The notes beneath the pieces are model-generated. The model was not told where the DNA came from and did not search any database. It was given only the letters and a program-made list of their open reading frames with translations. A stretch of DNA of 64,000 nucleotides from Arachis hypogaea (Eukaryota; Streptophyta; Magnoliopsida; Fabales; Fabaceae): positions 64,984,649 to 65,048,648 of the forward strand of contig NC_092039.1 of assembly GCF_003086295.3 (NCBI RefSeq), in the 5' to 3' direction. This document shows, piece after piece, positions 43,651-54,598 of this stretch (the first letter of the stretch is position 1; each line of letters opens with the position of its first letter). The position numbers were made by a program, and so were the translations under genes.

Positions 43651-45875
43651 TGATGCATGTGAAACTGTCTCTCAACAAATTTCCTTCGGCAAGTGTACTA
43701 AATTTGTCGTCAAGTAAAAACTCACAATAGAGTTAGGTCGAATCCCACAGGGATTGATTGATCAAGCAACTTTAATTAGAAGAATGTTCTAGTTGAGCGA
43801 ATTCAGAATTTGGGTTGAGAATTGCAGAAAATAAAATGGCAGAAATGTAAATAACAGAAAAAGTAAATGCTAGAAGTAAAGAGCTGAAAGTAAATGACTA
43901 AAAGTAAATTGCAGAATTGTAAATGGGAATGGGGTGTTTGCTCATGAAAGTAAATGCAGAAATTAAAGAGAATGGTTGAGATCAGAATTGGGGAGTTCAT
44001 TGGGCGCAGGAGATGTTGCGATTCTCCGGATCAAGTTCATTTTCATCTCTTCCTCAATCAATGCACCCATTGATCTCCTTGGCAATCTTAATTGATTGAA
44101 TTACAATTTCTTGCAATTCAATCTCTCAAATCTTGATTAATAGCCAATTCCTTGGTCAATTGTTCATGAGAAGAGATGAAGTGTGGTCACTGATTATACC
44201 ACATGCATTTCCCAAATCAAGTATTGAGAGGATTATATTCACATATCCATCCAAACCCTATTTGGTCCAGCATGAGAAAGAATTTCTAGCTTGATCTCTT
44301 CATTCCTCTGTCAAGGCTCAGAAGAGATCCAAGTTTGAATAGCTTCTTTTCCAGGATAACTACCCAATGGGATGAAGATCGAAAGCTTTCAAGTAAAATC
44401 AAGAGAAAAGATAGAAGAAGAATAATGAAAATTAGTATTGATCCATCAACTTACAACATAGCTCCCTAACCCAATGAAAGGGGTTTAGTTGTTCATAGCT
44501 CTAGAAAATGAAAACAAAGATGGAGAATACATCATGGAACTAGAAGAGCAGAGTAAAAATACAGAGAGTAGTGCTCTTTTCCAACTTTCAGAACTCCTAA
44601 ATAATTCAAAGCTACTCCTATATATACTACTCTTCTCAGCTTCTAGTTGGGTCTTCAAGTCTTGGTCCTTTGGATCTTGAGTTTGAAGCAGTTCTCTTCT
44701 TCATTTGGGCTTGGTTTTACTTACAGAGAGAAAGTGTGAAGTGGGCAGAGACTTTAGCTCAAGACGTTAGGGGTGTTAACGTTTTAGTGAAAGTATGAGT
44801 TCGAGAACGTTAGTGACACTCAACATTGTCACTAACGTTCCAATGTACCCCTTTGCCTCACATTAGAGCCCACGTTAACTAGGTTAACGTGGTTTCTAAC
44901 GTGGCCTTGCCAACCTTCGAGAACGTTAGTGACACTCAACATTGTCACTAACGTTCCAATGTGCCCCTATGTATCACGTTAGAGTCCACGTTAACTAGGT
45001 TAACGTGGCTTCTAACGTGGCCATTCTTAGCCATCCCCAACGTTAGTGACAATGTTGAGTGTCACTAACGTTGGCTCATCTTTCACTCATCAACGTTAGC
45101 TTTCCACGTTAACTAAGTTAATGTGGAAGTTAACGTGGCTCCTTGGGGTTTTGTGGTTGCTTCCAACGTTAGTGACAATGTTGGGTGTCACTAACGTTGT
45201 CAACCACCCTTGCCTCTTACGTTAGCTCCCACGTTAACCAAGTTAACGTGGGAGTTAACGTGGTACATTGCACCTTAGGCCAACATTAGTGACAATGTTG
45301 AGTGTCACTAATGTTGGCTTCCTTCCCCCTTTTAACGTTAGAGGCCACGTTAACTAAGTTAACGTGGACTCTAATGTAGCCACTTATGATCATTGGCCAA
45401 CGTTAGTGATAATGTTAAGTGTCACTAACGTTGGCTCAAAGTCCTTTCTTCCCGTTAGAGTTCACGTTAACTTAGTTAACGTGACTCTTAACGTGGGCAA
45501 TGATGTCTTCAAGAGCGTTATTGGCCATCACTTTTCTCATTAACTTTGCAAGTTACCTCCCATTCCACGTTAGTGGTAACGTTAATTAGATTAACGTGAC
45601 TGCTAAGTGGTTCTTCCTTGCTTCCTTTGGTCCTGAAATCAAGCAATAAAGTACATCAAAGATCTAGTCCAAGTCATGGGTAATGCAATATACAATTTGT
45701 TATTAAACTCATGCAAAATCCTCATGAAATCATGTAAAATTCACAATGTATGCTTGAATCAAGGTGTAAGTGAATATCTACCCAAAACTAGCTTATTTCC
45801 TAAGGAAATGCATGAAACTACCTTAAAAACAGTAAAGAAAAGGTCAGTGAAACTGGCCAAGATGCCCTGGCATCA
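43651..45875 (-). repeat. 5' LTR of element G
   Basis: 2,225 bp; minus-strand start TGATGCCAGGG, end ATGCATCA. It contains the palindrome array (44760-45600) and TATATATAGG (plus 44617-44626). The TATA-distal part matches the F LTR (GAGAATC, AACCAATTCCTTGG and similar text). Confidence 0.87.
44760..45600. repeat. Alternating two-type palindrome array in U3 of G
   Basis: Type 1: arms AACGTTAGTGAC / GTCACTAACGTT around a 10-nt centre (ACTCAACATT or its reverse form). Type 2: arms CCACGTTAAC / GTTAACGTGG around TAG or AAG-like 3-nt centres. The two types alternate about eight times from 44805 to 45490, roughly 90 bp per pair. The spacers diverge while the arms stay paired. Confidence 0.85.
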
Positions 45876-45880
45876 CGCCG

Positions 45881-46057
45881 TTGCTGTGGAATTGCAAACG
45901 TGTGCCTTATTATTGGTTATTGTAAATATTTTTCAAAAAAAATATCTTATCTTATTTTTTTCAAAAATATCTTATCTTATTTTTTTTAAAAAAAATCAAT
46001 TTTTTTTTCAAAATATTTTCTTTTTGTTAGTTTTTGTTTTTATTTTCTTCTACTACT
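45881..46057 (+). other. Leader of H
   Basis: Short T/A-rich leader with a run of AAATATCTTATCTTATTTTT repeats near 45935-45990. No coding. Confidence 0.45.
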
Positions 46058-48017
46058 ATGAACTCTCACCCCTTTGGCTATGAATCTGGTTACAACTATG
46101 TTGGAGGAAGAGGAAGTTATAACAGGAATATGCATCAAGGTCAAAGCAATCGAAGATGGACGGAGCCAAGAGGAGCTGATCAACCCTTTTGGCGACAACA
46201 CCTTCCAAGATATCATGGACAAAGACCATTCTATAATGCATACCAAGCTGATAGATATGGTGGACCCCCTTGTAGTTACCAACAATCCCTATCATATGCC
46301 AATGAACCACCTCCTCAACATAGCTTTGAACCACCACACTCATAAGTCCTTTTCCACCATTCACCTCCATATGACCCCAATCCTTATTTACCACACCAAC
46401 CACCAAATGAACCATACACAGAACCACCACCTCAATATACACCATCTCCTTATCATTATCAAGATGAACCACCTTCCTACCATGAACCCTTTCTCCCAAC
46501 AAATGAACCCTCCTATCCACCCCAAACCTCTATGAAGAAAGCATTTGCCGATCTAAACTCTACTATACAAGCTCTCGCCATCCAAATCGGACCACTAAAT
46601 ACCTTCAACAATAAACCCTCAAGCTCTAGTGCACTTCCTTTTCAACCACAGAATAATCTCTCCATCCCATCACCACCATCCATGGAAGAGCATCCACATC
46701 CATCAATCCAAGAGCAACATGATCCCAACGATACGATTAACATGGAACAAGAGAGAGAGGATCATCTTCGCGAATCCATACTTCATAAGGAGCTAGAGGA
46801 GGCACTAAAGGTGAAAGTAGTAGAGACCCTTGAAGTTGACAGCGCGGTTGAAGAACTAGTGAAGGAAGACAACAAGGAGGATTTTGTACTTAAAGGTGAA
46901 GAAATAGTTGATTAGGAAATCATCAAGGATGAATACGATTTCATACTTAAACACCTAGATCAAGCAATAAATCGATTACCTTTCCGACATTTGGGCATTC
47001 AAAGAACCCCCATGGCTTCATGTGGAGAATCTACTGAAGAACGTAGCAGGAAGGAGAAGTTAGGCACTTCGGTGGATAGTGAGCAGCACGATTTGGTATT
47101 GGAACAAGTGGAGGAAGCCGAAATTATTGAAGAAGAAGAAGTGGTTGAAGACTTAGGAGATGCTGAACCTCCATGGGAAAGTCAAGTTATAGAGCCTCCT
47201 TCAAAGACGTTTGAAACTGATGTTGAGGAGGGTGTACAACCTCCAAAGCATATCATGGTTGAAGACTTTGAAAGAGAACGATCAAGAGATGGATTTAATC
47301 ATTAATGAATTCTTATCTACAATTGCATTCTCTCCCATTGAACTTGACATGGAGATTAAAGAAGAAGAAGCACAACCTCCCATGCCCTTGGTAAACAATA
47401 AAGAAGAAATTGAATCAGAAGAAAGCTACCAAGAGGAAGAGGTTGAAATTGAAGAAGCTTGCAAAGAGGTGGAAGATGTCAAAGAAGAGCACAAAGGAGT
47501 GGATCTTGCAATTTCATTAGAAACCCCTCCCCCTAAGTTGCCATCACCCTTCACAACATTCAAGTGGGTAAAATTCATATCCCTTAGCTTTCTAATTTCA
47601 CTTGAATATGGGCTACTGGAGACGGATGGTCAACTTAGAGCTCTTTGTGGCATTAAGAGTAAGAGGAAGATGGTCAGTGGTAAGAATTGCCCTGCAAGGT
47701 TCATTATGGTTGGAAGTTTTAAGTTTAAATGCAAAGGTTGGTATAGAGCTCAACTAAATGGGTCTAAGAAGTTGTTTGGCCGCTTCAGTGAGAATTCAGA
47801 CTGCTTGCAACCCGGATGGAATCATGATAATCAACTTGAAGATGGGTGTAGAAACAAGATTTGGGATATAGGAATATATGAGGATCAACTTTGGGAGCTC
47901 GAAGCTTGTGGAGAATTTCATCAACGCTTGGTAAATTTACTTGGTATTGATAGAGCTTATTGGAAGTCCAAGCATTGGTGGAAGTTTCAAGATGAGTTCA
48001 AGCACAAGCCACCATGA
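46058..48017 (+). pseudogene. gag-like protein of H with an unassigned Trp-rich C-terminal domain
   Basis: One frame from ATG 46058 with TAA at 46343-46345 and TAG at 46913-46915, then a frameshift near 47270-47285 to the frame that ends with TGA 48015-48017; about 650 codons. The N-terminal part is Gly/Tyr/Gln/Arg-rich (YGYESGYNYVGGRGSYNR style), then Pro/His-rich. The middle is acidic (EEEVVEDLGDAEPPWES). The last ~135 residues are well folded in appearance: KNCPARFIMVGSFKFKCKGW, YRAQLNGSKKLFGRF, LQPGWNHDN, WDIGIYEDQLWELEACGEF, LVNLLGIDRAYWKSKHWWKF. I recognise no known domain. It occupies the same place as the GPY/F module in A and G, just before the twin hairpin. Confidence 0.6.
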
Positions 48018-48034
48018 CAAGGAGCTCGCCAAAT

Positions 48035-48084
48035 GTCCAACTTAAGGACTATAACTAAAAGTGCTGGGTGGGAGACAACCCACC
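48035..48084 (+). other. Twin-hairpin module of element H
   Basis: GTCC, loop AACTTAA, GGAC (48035-48049), then GGTGGG, loop AGACAA, CCCACC (48067-48084). Compared with A and F, one pair in each stem changes (A-T to C-G, T-A to G-C) with pairing kept. A TAA lies between the stems in the frame that would match the peptide of F. Confidence 0.78.
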
Positions 48085-48189
48085 ATGGTATGATCGTTCC
48101 TTTTCTATTTTAATTTTAGTCTGTTTTTGTGTTTTGATTGAACCTGGAATCATGCATAACATTCGTATTAAGCATTGCATTATGCATAC

Positions 48190-48760
48190 TGCATTATAAA
48201 AAAAAATTCACGCACGCGACGCGACAGCGTCGCCGACGCGTCCACATCATAGGTGCGTTGAGAAGAAAACAAAATTGAACAGAGAGTCACGTGAGAGCGT
48301 GGCTGGAGGCGTGCCTTTGGCACAAATTGATTCACGCGACCGCATCGCTGACGCGTCTGCGTCATGTGAGAAAATAGGCCTCCCACGCGTCCGTGTCACC
48401 CACGCGACCGCGTGCCCTATGATTCGACGTAAAACGGGTGTATGGCCGAAAGTTGTGCTAGAGCTGGGCTGCACTTATGCTAATTGTACAGGCCCTTCGA
48501 CGCGAACGCATGCCCCACGCGTCCGCGCCGTTTTCTCAAGATGGCCATCCACGCGATCGCGTTACCCACGCGACCGCGCCACCCTAAATTTTGGCAAAAC
48601 ATAAATTAAACAGAGTGTTGTGCGAGCACGAAGCTGCCCTCGCGCCCCTAGCACAAATCATGTCATGCATCCGCGTGACTGACGCATCTGCGTCACCTCA
48701 CTTAAGGGCTTTCTGCGCGACCGCGTGCCCCAAGTGTCCGCGTCACTTGCGCTGCCCAAC
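48190..48760. repeat. CGCG palindrome array in 3' non-coding H
   Basis: At least ten units of ACGCG-NN-CGCGT type (CACGCGACCGCGTG, CCACGCGTCCGTGTC, CACGCGATCGCGTT) are spaced 25-50 bp. The reverse complement of part of it is found at 8700-8990 and a relative at 1-360. Short open frames over it are by-products. Confidence 0.78.
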
Positions 48761-49557
48761 TCATTCAAATCTGCCAGACTATTTTATTTTTTCTTCTCCC
48801 CCCAATCTTATTTCTCTCTCCCTTATTCCTTCTTTCCACCTTTCTTTCTCTCCTCTACCTCCTCTTTCCTACCACCATTATCAAGGTTTTTCCTCTCTCT
48901 TCTTCCCTCCTTACTTTTTCATTCTTCTTTTTATTCACATTTTTTATTTTTCTTTCTCCTCTACTTTCCCTATCCATGTTTTTCTTTTTCTTTTCTTATT
49001 CCTCCTACTGGTGTTGGAATTTTATTTGCGTCATTATTTTTATATGTTACTTGTGGATTGTTTAAGACCTGTTTAACAATTATATATTATTTTCTAAGGG
49101 TTTCTTGCATGTTCAAATTAATATTTTCCATACCTTATTTAACTTGCATGCTATGTATTTGTGAAAATGCCCATATGGTATTTTGTACTATTTTTATATT
49201 TCTTTTAAATCTACTACTTTAAATGCCTGCTTTTCACAAAATCCCTTTTATATCTTATTACTTATATATAATTGTTTTTACAAATAGATTATTAGTTTGG
49301 AAGACTTGGTAATCTAATTTGGACATTGAATGCTTGATCTATGCTACTCATGCCTTTTGCCGGCATACCAATAAACACCTTGAATTTAATTGTCATCAGA
49401 TGCACTTAATATATTTCCATTGTTGATCTGCCACATGTAGTCATGACCATGTGTTCACTTCATTATCCATTCCTGTGCATTGATTACCACCTTTCCCGTT
49501 CTCTTCCTTGCTCCAACCCTTAGCTTTAAAAGTTACTTTCTTTTTCCCTTTTCAGGA
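48761..49557 (+). other. CT-rich non-coding stretch of H
   Basis: Strongly pyrimidine-rich (48780-49030), then AT-rich. Overlapping open frames of 160-165 codons here encode Ser/Phe/Leu-rich low-complexity text and are not convincing. The layout (CT-rich leader, then a short ORF) resembles 61650-62100 in D. Confidence 0.45.
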
Positions 49558-49668
49558 TGGCCACCAAGAAGGGTACAGAGAAAGCCACTCCCAAACCACC
49601 GGCAAGGAAAGGAACAAAGAGAGCACCAGCTGAGGAACAACAACCCCCATCCACTTGTACATCTTAGC
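49558..49668 (+). pseudogene. Short basic ORF of H in the second-ORF position
   Basis: ATG 49558 to TAG 49666-49668, 36 residues (MATKKGTEKATPKPPARKGT, then Lys/Pro-rich). It starts like the second ORF of D (MASKAGETSRKRKWKAKAS) and may be the remnant of the same class of downstream gene. It ends 1 base before an RGGA hairpin. Confidence 0.4.
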
Positions 49669-49669
49669 A

Positions 49670-49709
49670 TGCACCGAGGACGGTGCAATCTTTAAGTGTG
49701 GGGAGGTCG
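49670..49709 (+). other. RGGA-loop hairpin and internal purine tract of H
   Basis: TGCACCG, AGGA, CGGTGCA (49670-49687), then ATC and TTTAAGTGTGGGGAGGTCGA. It is almost the same tract that precedes the 3' LTR at 51142-51159, but 1.45 kb upstream of it. Confidence 0.7.
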
Positions 49710-51120
49710 ATACCGATCTCCACGGGTTAGTTATTATCTTCTCAACACTAATATTCTATTCTCTTTGTTTTTTCATTGTTGCATTGCATAATAGATTGCA
49801 TATGTAGTTGATTGTTTGTATTTAGTTACTACTTATTTGAAGTAATATTTTCTTTTTCAAGAAATTTTTATAGTATTTCACTAATTTAAATTGAAAAATT
49901 TGTGTTAAACTTGTTTGGAAGTTGTATTTAGAACATAGTTTTTGAGCCAAAGAACACACAACCTGTGAGATTTGAGCTTATTTACATGGTTACATTATTT
50001 AACCATAAATTTTTATTCTTGTGTGTTTTCTTCTCTATGATTGCAATCGTTGCTTTGTTCCATTCTATATGTCCATTATTTAGTGTATGTACATGCTTGC
50101 ATATGATTGAGGCCATATTTGATTATTAACTCACTTATCCCAAATAAAGCCTACCCTTTTATGTCACCCTTGTTAGCCACCTTGAGCTTTTTACTCCCCT
50201 TTTGTTTTATAACCACATTACTAGCCTTAAGCAGAAAAACAAAATAAAAATCCCAAGTTGAATTCTTAGTTAGCTTAAGATAGATATTGTGTATAATTTA
50301 AGTGTGGAGAATTTTATGGGAACATGGGATGATAGAAAAAAGTAGGGAATTAAAGTGAATAAATTATTTGAAATTTGGGAGCATGCTCATGTGAAACCAA
50401 AATAATTAAAACACCATGTGCATTGATATATTATTCTTATGTTTCAAAAAAAAAGAGAAAAAAAAGAAAAAAGAAATTCATTAAGAAATTAAATAAGGGG
50501 ACAAAAATTACCCCAATGCAAAAATTAAAGAATCAATGCACATGGGATAAAATAAAAAATAAAATTGGTGCATGAGTATGTAACATACAAGTGGGAAAAT
50601 TGGGCAGCTAGGCAAGATTTCTAGATTATATAGAGTATGTATATGTTAGGTGACATCTTAGACTAATCAAGGGTTCAATTATTAGCTCACTTAGCCTTAT
50701 ATATATACCCTTACCCTTATCTTAGCCCCATTACATCCTTGAAAAAGACCTCATGATGTTTGTATGTATATATTAAATATTTGTTGATTGGTTAGATGAA
50801 GAACAAAGTTTAGAAAGCATGATTAGAGAAGAATAGAGTGATTACCCTATACGCTAGAGAGACTAGAGTGATATACACTACCAGTGAGGGTTCAATGCTT
50901 GATTTTATGTTCCCTGCTTTCATAAGCTATCTTCTTACAAGTTTACTTGTCTTTTATTGTGCAATTTGAATTAGTGAAATTTGATCATATTTGTCTTGGA
51001 GAACTTATTTACTTTTAACCAAGTAGGTAGAAACATTTTGCATGTAGTTGCATTCACATAGGTAGGTTGCATTGCATACATTCTATCATTCCTCTTCACT
51101 CCCTTTTAGTTCTCTTGAGC
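49710..51120 (+). other. 3' non-coding region of H
   Basis: AT-rich, with an A-rich run at 50440-50475 and a block near 50780-50900 (CTATACGCTAGAGAGACTAGAG). Nothing coding recognised; the 66-codon frame at 50375 is low-complexity. Confidence 0.5.
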
Positions 51121-51159
51121 TTAGCATGAGGACATGCTAATGTTTAAGTGTGGGGAGGT
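51121..51159 (+). other. RGGA-loop hairpin and polypurine tract at the 3' LTR of H
   Basis: TTAGCATG, AGGA, CATGCTAA (51121-51140), two bases, then TTTAAGTGTGGGGAGG and the LTR. The purine run AAGTGTGGGGAGG is a credible polypurine tract for plus-strand priming. Confidence 0.8.
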
Positions 51160-52646
51160 TGATAAACCACTATTTTATGGTTTATATTGTGCTAAATTGA
51201 GTGGATTTTATCAATCTTTCATACACTTATTCATACTAATTGCATGAGTTTACGTTTTCCTTCCTGATTTTGTGCTATGATTGAAAACATGCTTCTTTGG
51301 CTTTTATTTTCTTTTATTTGAATCCTCTCTTATTATCATTTGATGCCTTGATATGTGTGTTAAGCGATTTCAGGGATTACAGGGCAAGAATGGCTTAGAG
51401 GATGGAAACGAAGCATGCAAAATTGGAAGGAATACAAGAAGTTGAAGAAATTGCTAAGCTGTCCAACCTGACCTCTTTGCACTCAAATGGCCATAACTTA
51501 AGCTACAGAGGTCCAAATGATATGGTTCCACTTGCGTTGGAAAGCTAACATCTGGGGCTTCGATTTGATATATAATTCTTTATAGTGCTGTATAGATAGG
51601 CGACGCGAACGCGCGCTCCACGCGGACGCATCGCATCTGCGAACTTCAATCCACGCAAACGCGTGGATGACACCTCTGCGTCACTATGCTGCAATCTGTA
51701 CGGACCAGAAAGTGCTGGGAGTTACTTCTGGGCTGTTTTTGACCCAATTCTCGGCCCAGAAAACAGAGATTAGAGGCTGGGAGTGGAGCAGAATCAAATC
51801 ATTCAATTATTACTCACAATTTTAGGTTTTAGATGTAGTTTTTAGAGAGAGAGGTTCTCTCCTCTCTCTTAGCATTTAGGATTAGGATTTCTATTAGGAT
51901 TAGGATTGTTTCTTCTTACCAGGTTCAATAATTTATGTTTCTCTTCTATTTTTGTTTACTCTGAAGCTTTTATTTGTGTTTGATTTATGTTGCCCATTTG
52001 GCTTATGAATATTTTCCATGTTAGAATTGACATCTCCATTTAGTTTAATTTGAGATATTTCAATTATTTATGATTTTTATCTAGCTTTTTATATTCTTGC
52101 CTTTAATTGATTAATTGGTAACTCTTGAGTTGTCAAACTCATTGTCGACTGAAAATTGGAATTCTTCAAAAATTAACTTGAGTTCCAATAACTCTAGCCT
52201 TTTCCAAGGAAAGACTAGGACCTGAGGAACCAAACTTATTCCATCCACTTGACTTACCTTCATAGTTAGAGGTTAACTTAGTGGGAGAAAAATTCAATTT
52301 TCATCACAATTGATAAGGATAACTAGGATAGGACTTCCAGTTTTCATACCTTGCCAAGAGTTTTATTAGTTATTAATTTTTAATTCTTGCAATCTATTTC
52401 TCTTGCTTAAAACCTTTTTCAAACCCAAACACTGTTTTTCCATAACCAATAATAAATCATACTTCCCTGCAATTCCTTGAGAAGACGACCCGAGGTTTGA
52501 ATACTTCGGTTTATAAATTTATTGGGTTTTGTTATTTATGACAACCAAAATGTTTGTACAAAGGGATTTTCTGTTGGTTTAGAATCTATACTCACAACAC
52601 GACTATATTTTTACAAAATTCTTTACTGGCAAAAATCCTAACGTCA
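51160..52646 (+). repeat. 3' LTR of element H
   Basis: Begins TGATAAACCAC, ends CTAACGTCA (1,487 bp). Includes the shared GTTGGAAAG block (51475-51590), a CGCG patch (51600-51690) and the AGAGAGAGGTTCTCTCCTCTCTC inverted repeat near 51845-51870. Confidence 0.8.
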
Positions 52647-52892
52647 ATAGTTTAGGTTTAATTCTCTCAAATTCATCTTTCAATTCTTTTTTTAGTTCAA
52701 TTCTCTTTACATTTTATTGTTCTATTGTCTCAATCTTAGTTTCTCTTGTTAATTTTCTTATTTTACTCTCTTTTATGTTCATGAACCCTTGTTGGATTTA
52801 CTTTTCTTTTAATGCAACTTTATGTATCCATGCTCTCTTTGATGTTTATCTTCATTGCTATTGTTGATTTCTTGCTCATGATGGTTATGTAT
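52647..52892. other. Short unassigned segment between H and C
   Basis: T-rich sequence of LTR style (TCTCTTGTTAATTTTC), probably a remnant of an older element into which C inserted. Nothing else seen. Confidence 0.4.
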
Positions 52893-54560
52893 TGGTGGAC
52901 GAAATTGTGATCCTCTTTGTATTTGCATGAGATTTATTTAATGGCTATTGACTATATGTGGACACAACTCCGTTCAACTTAACCAGCAAGTTTACTGGGT
53001 CATCCAAGTAATACCTTACGTGAGTAAGGGTCGATCCCACAGAGATTGTTGGTATGAAGCAAGCTATGGTCACCTTGTAAATCTCAGTTAGGCAGATTAA
53101 ATGGTTTATGATAAGTTCGAAAATAAATAATAGAAAATAAAATAGTAAATAGTTACTCATATAATTCCATGGTGGGAATTTCAGATAGGCATATGGAGAT
53201 GCTGTACTCCTCTTGAATCTCTACTTTCTTAGTACATTCATCCAATCCTTCTTACTCCTTTCCATGGCAAGCTGTATGTAAGGCATCACCATTTTCAATG
53301 GCTACATCCCATCCTCTCAGTGAAAATGGTCCTATGCTCTGTCACAGCACGGCTAATCATCTGTCGGTTCTGAATCAGGTTGGAATAGAATCCCTTGATT
53401 CTTTTGCGTCTGTCACTAACGCCCAGCCTTCAAGAGTTTGAAGCTCATCACAATCATTCAATACCGAAAATCTTACTCGGAATACCACAGACAAGGTTTG
53501 ACTTTCCAGATTCCCAGAATCCTACTCGAAATACCACAGACAAGGTTAGACTTTTTGGATTCCCATGAATGCCGCCATCTATCTAGCTTATACCACGAAG
53601 ATTCTGTTGGGGAATCTAAGAGATATGCGCCCGGCCTAAGGTAGAACGGAAGTGGTTGTCAGTCACGCGCATTCATAGGTGAGAATGATGATGAGTGTCA
53701 CGGATCATCACATTCATCAAGTTGAAGTGCAACGAATATCTTAGAATAGGAATAAAGAGAATTGAATAGAAAGTAATAGTAATTGTATTGAAACTTGAGG
53801 TACAGCAGAGCTCCACACCCTTAATCTATGGTGTGTAGAAACTCCAACGTTGAAAATACATAAGTGAAAGGTTTAGGCATGGCCGAATGGCCAGCCCCCA
53901 TGATCTGAGAACTAAACGTCCAAAGATGTCTAATACACTAGTAAAAAGTCCTATTTATAATAAACTAGCTACTAGGGTTTACATGAGTAAGTAATTGATG
54001 CATAAATCCACTTCCGGGGCCCACTTGGTGTATGTTTGGGCTGATCTTGGTCTATCCACGAGCTGAGGCATTTTATTGGAGTTGAACGCCAAGTTGTAAC
54101 GTGTTTTGGGCATTCAACTCCGGGTCGTGACGTGTTTCTGGCGTTTTACTCCAGATAGCAACATGGAACTGGCGTTGAGCGCCAGTTTACGTCATCAATT
54201 CCCGAATAAAGTATGGACTATTATATATTGCTGGAAAGCTCTGGTTGTCTAATTTCCAACGCCATTGAGAGCGCGCCATTTGGAGTTTTATAGCTCCAGA
54301 AAATCTATTTCGAGTGAAGGGAGGTCAGATTCCAACAGCATCAGCAGTCCTTTGTTAGCCTCCTTCTCAGAGTTTTGCTCAGGTCCCTCAATTTCAGCCA
54401 GAAATTACCTGAAATCACAGAAAAACACACAAACACATACTAAAGTCCAGAAATGTGAATTTAACATAAAAACTAATGAAAACATCCCTAAAAGTAGCTT
54501 GAACTTACTAAAAACTACCTAAAAATAATGCCACCAAGCGTATAAATTATCCGCTCATCA
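52893..54560 (-). repeat. 3' LTR of C (FIDEL-like)
   Basis: Minus-strand start TGATGAGCGG, end TTCGTCCACCA; 1,668 bp. Contains the GTTGGAAA block (54204-54320), GGCGTT palindromes (54075-54190) and TATTTATA (TATA, plus 53952-53959). A tandem duplication of about 60 bp (AATACCACAGACAAGGTT) is seen at 53465-53560. Confidence 0.85.
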
Positions 54561-54598
54561 CAACACCAAACTTAACTTGTTGCTTGTCCCCAAGCAAC
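54561..54598 (-). other. RGGA-loop hairpin and putative polypurine tract of C
   Basis: The minus strand reads GTTGCTTG, GGGA, CAAGCAAC (54579-54598), three bases, TTAAGTTTGGTGTTG and the LTR. The outer pair is G-C where A and F have C-G. Confidence 0.74.

Larger units (their letters stand above)
33640..45875 (-). mobile_element. Element G: non-autonomous Ty3/gypsy, F superfamily, with nested MULE
   Basis: The 5' LTR is at 43651-45875 (minus), the primer site at 43626-43644, and the gag/protease/GPY-like coding at 41847-43382. Twin hairpin at 41787-41834; the 3' non-coding region is split by a Mutator-like element. A truncated 3' LTR lies at 33640-33992. LTR start (TGATGCCAGGG / TGATGTCAGGG) and end (ATGCATCA) match F. 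The base after the element is the start of the primer-site-like sequence of H, so G landed at the LTR/primer-site junction of H. Confidence 0.8.
45876..52646 (+). mobile_element. Element H: non-autonomous Athila-type element, 5' LTR lost
   Basis: Starts with a primer-site remnant (CGCCGTTGCTGTGGA, 45876-45890), followed by a gag-like frame with an orphan C-terminal domain (46058-48017), a twin hairpin, a CGCG palindrome array, two RGGA hairpins, a purine tract and the 3' LTR (51160-52646). There is no polymerase. The left LTR was separated by G and is no longer recognisable. Confidence 0.75.

Noticed and set aside
44760..45600. CRISPR-like array (regular repeats with spacers)
   Set aside because: The genome is a plant; repeats are palindromes with decaying, related spacers inside an LTR.
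46056..46535. Additional frames over the H gag N-terminus (46056-46520 minus, 46074-46535 plus)
   Set aside because: Low-complexity shadows of the gag-like frame starting at 46058.
48591..49222. Frames of 161 and 165 codons in a pyrimidine-rich stretch
   Set aside because: Low-complexity Ser/Phe/Leu translation of CT-rich DNA; two overlapping frames are open at once and neither resembles a protein family.
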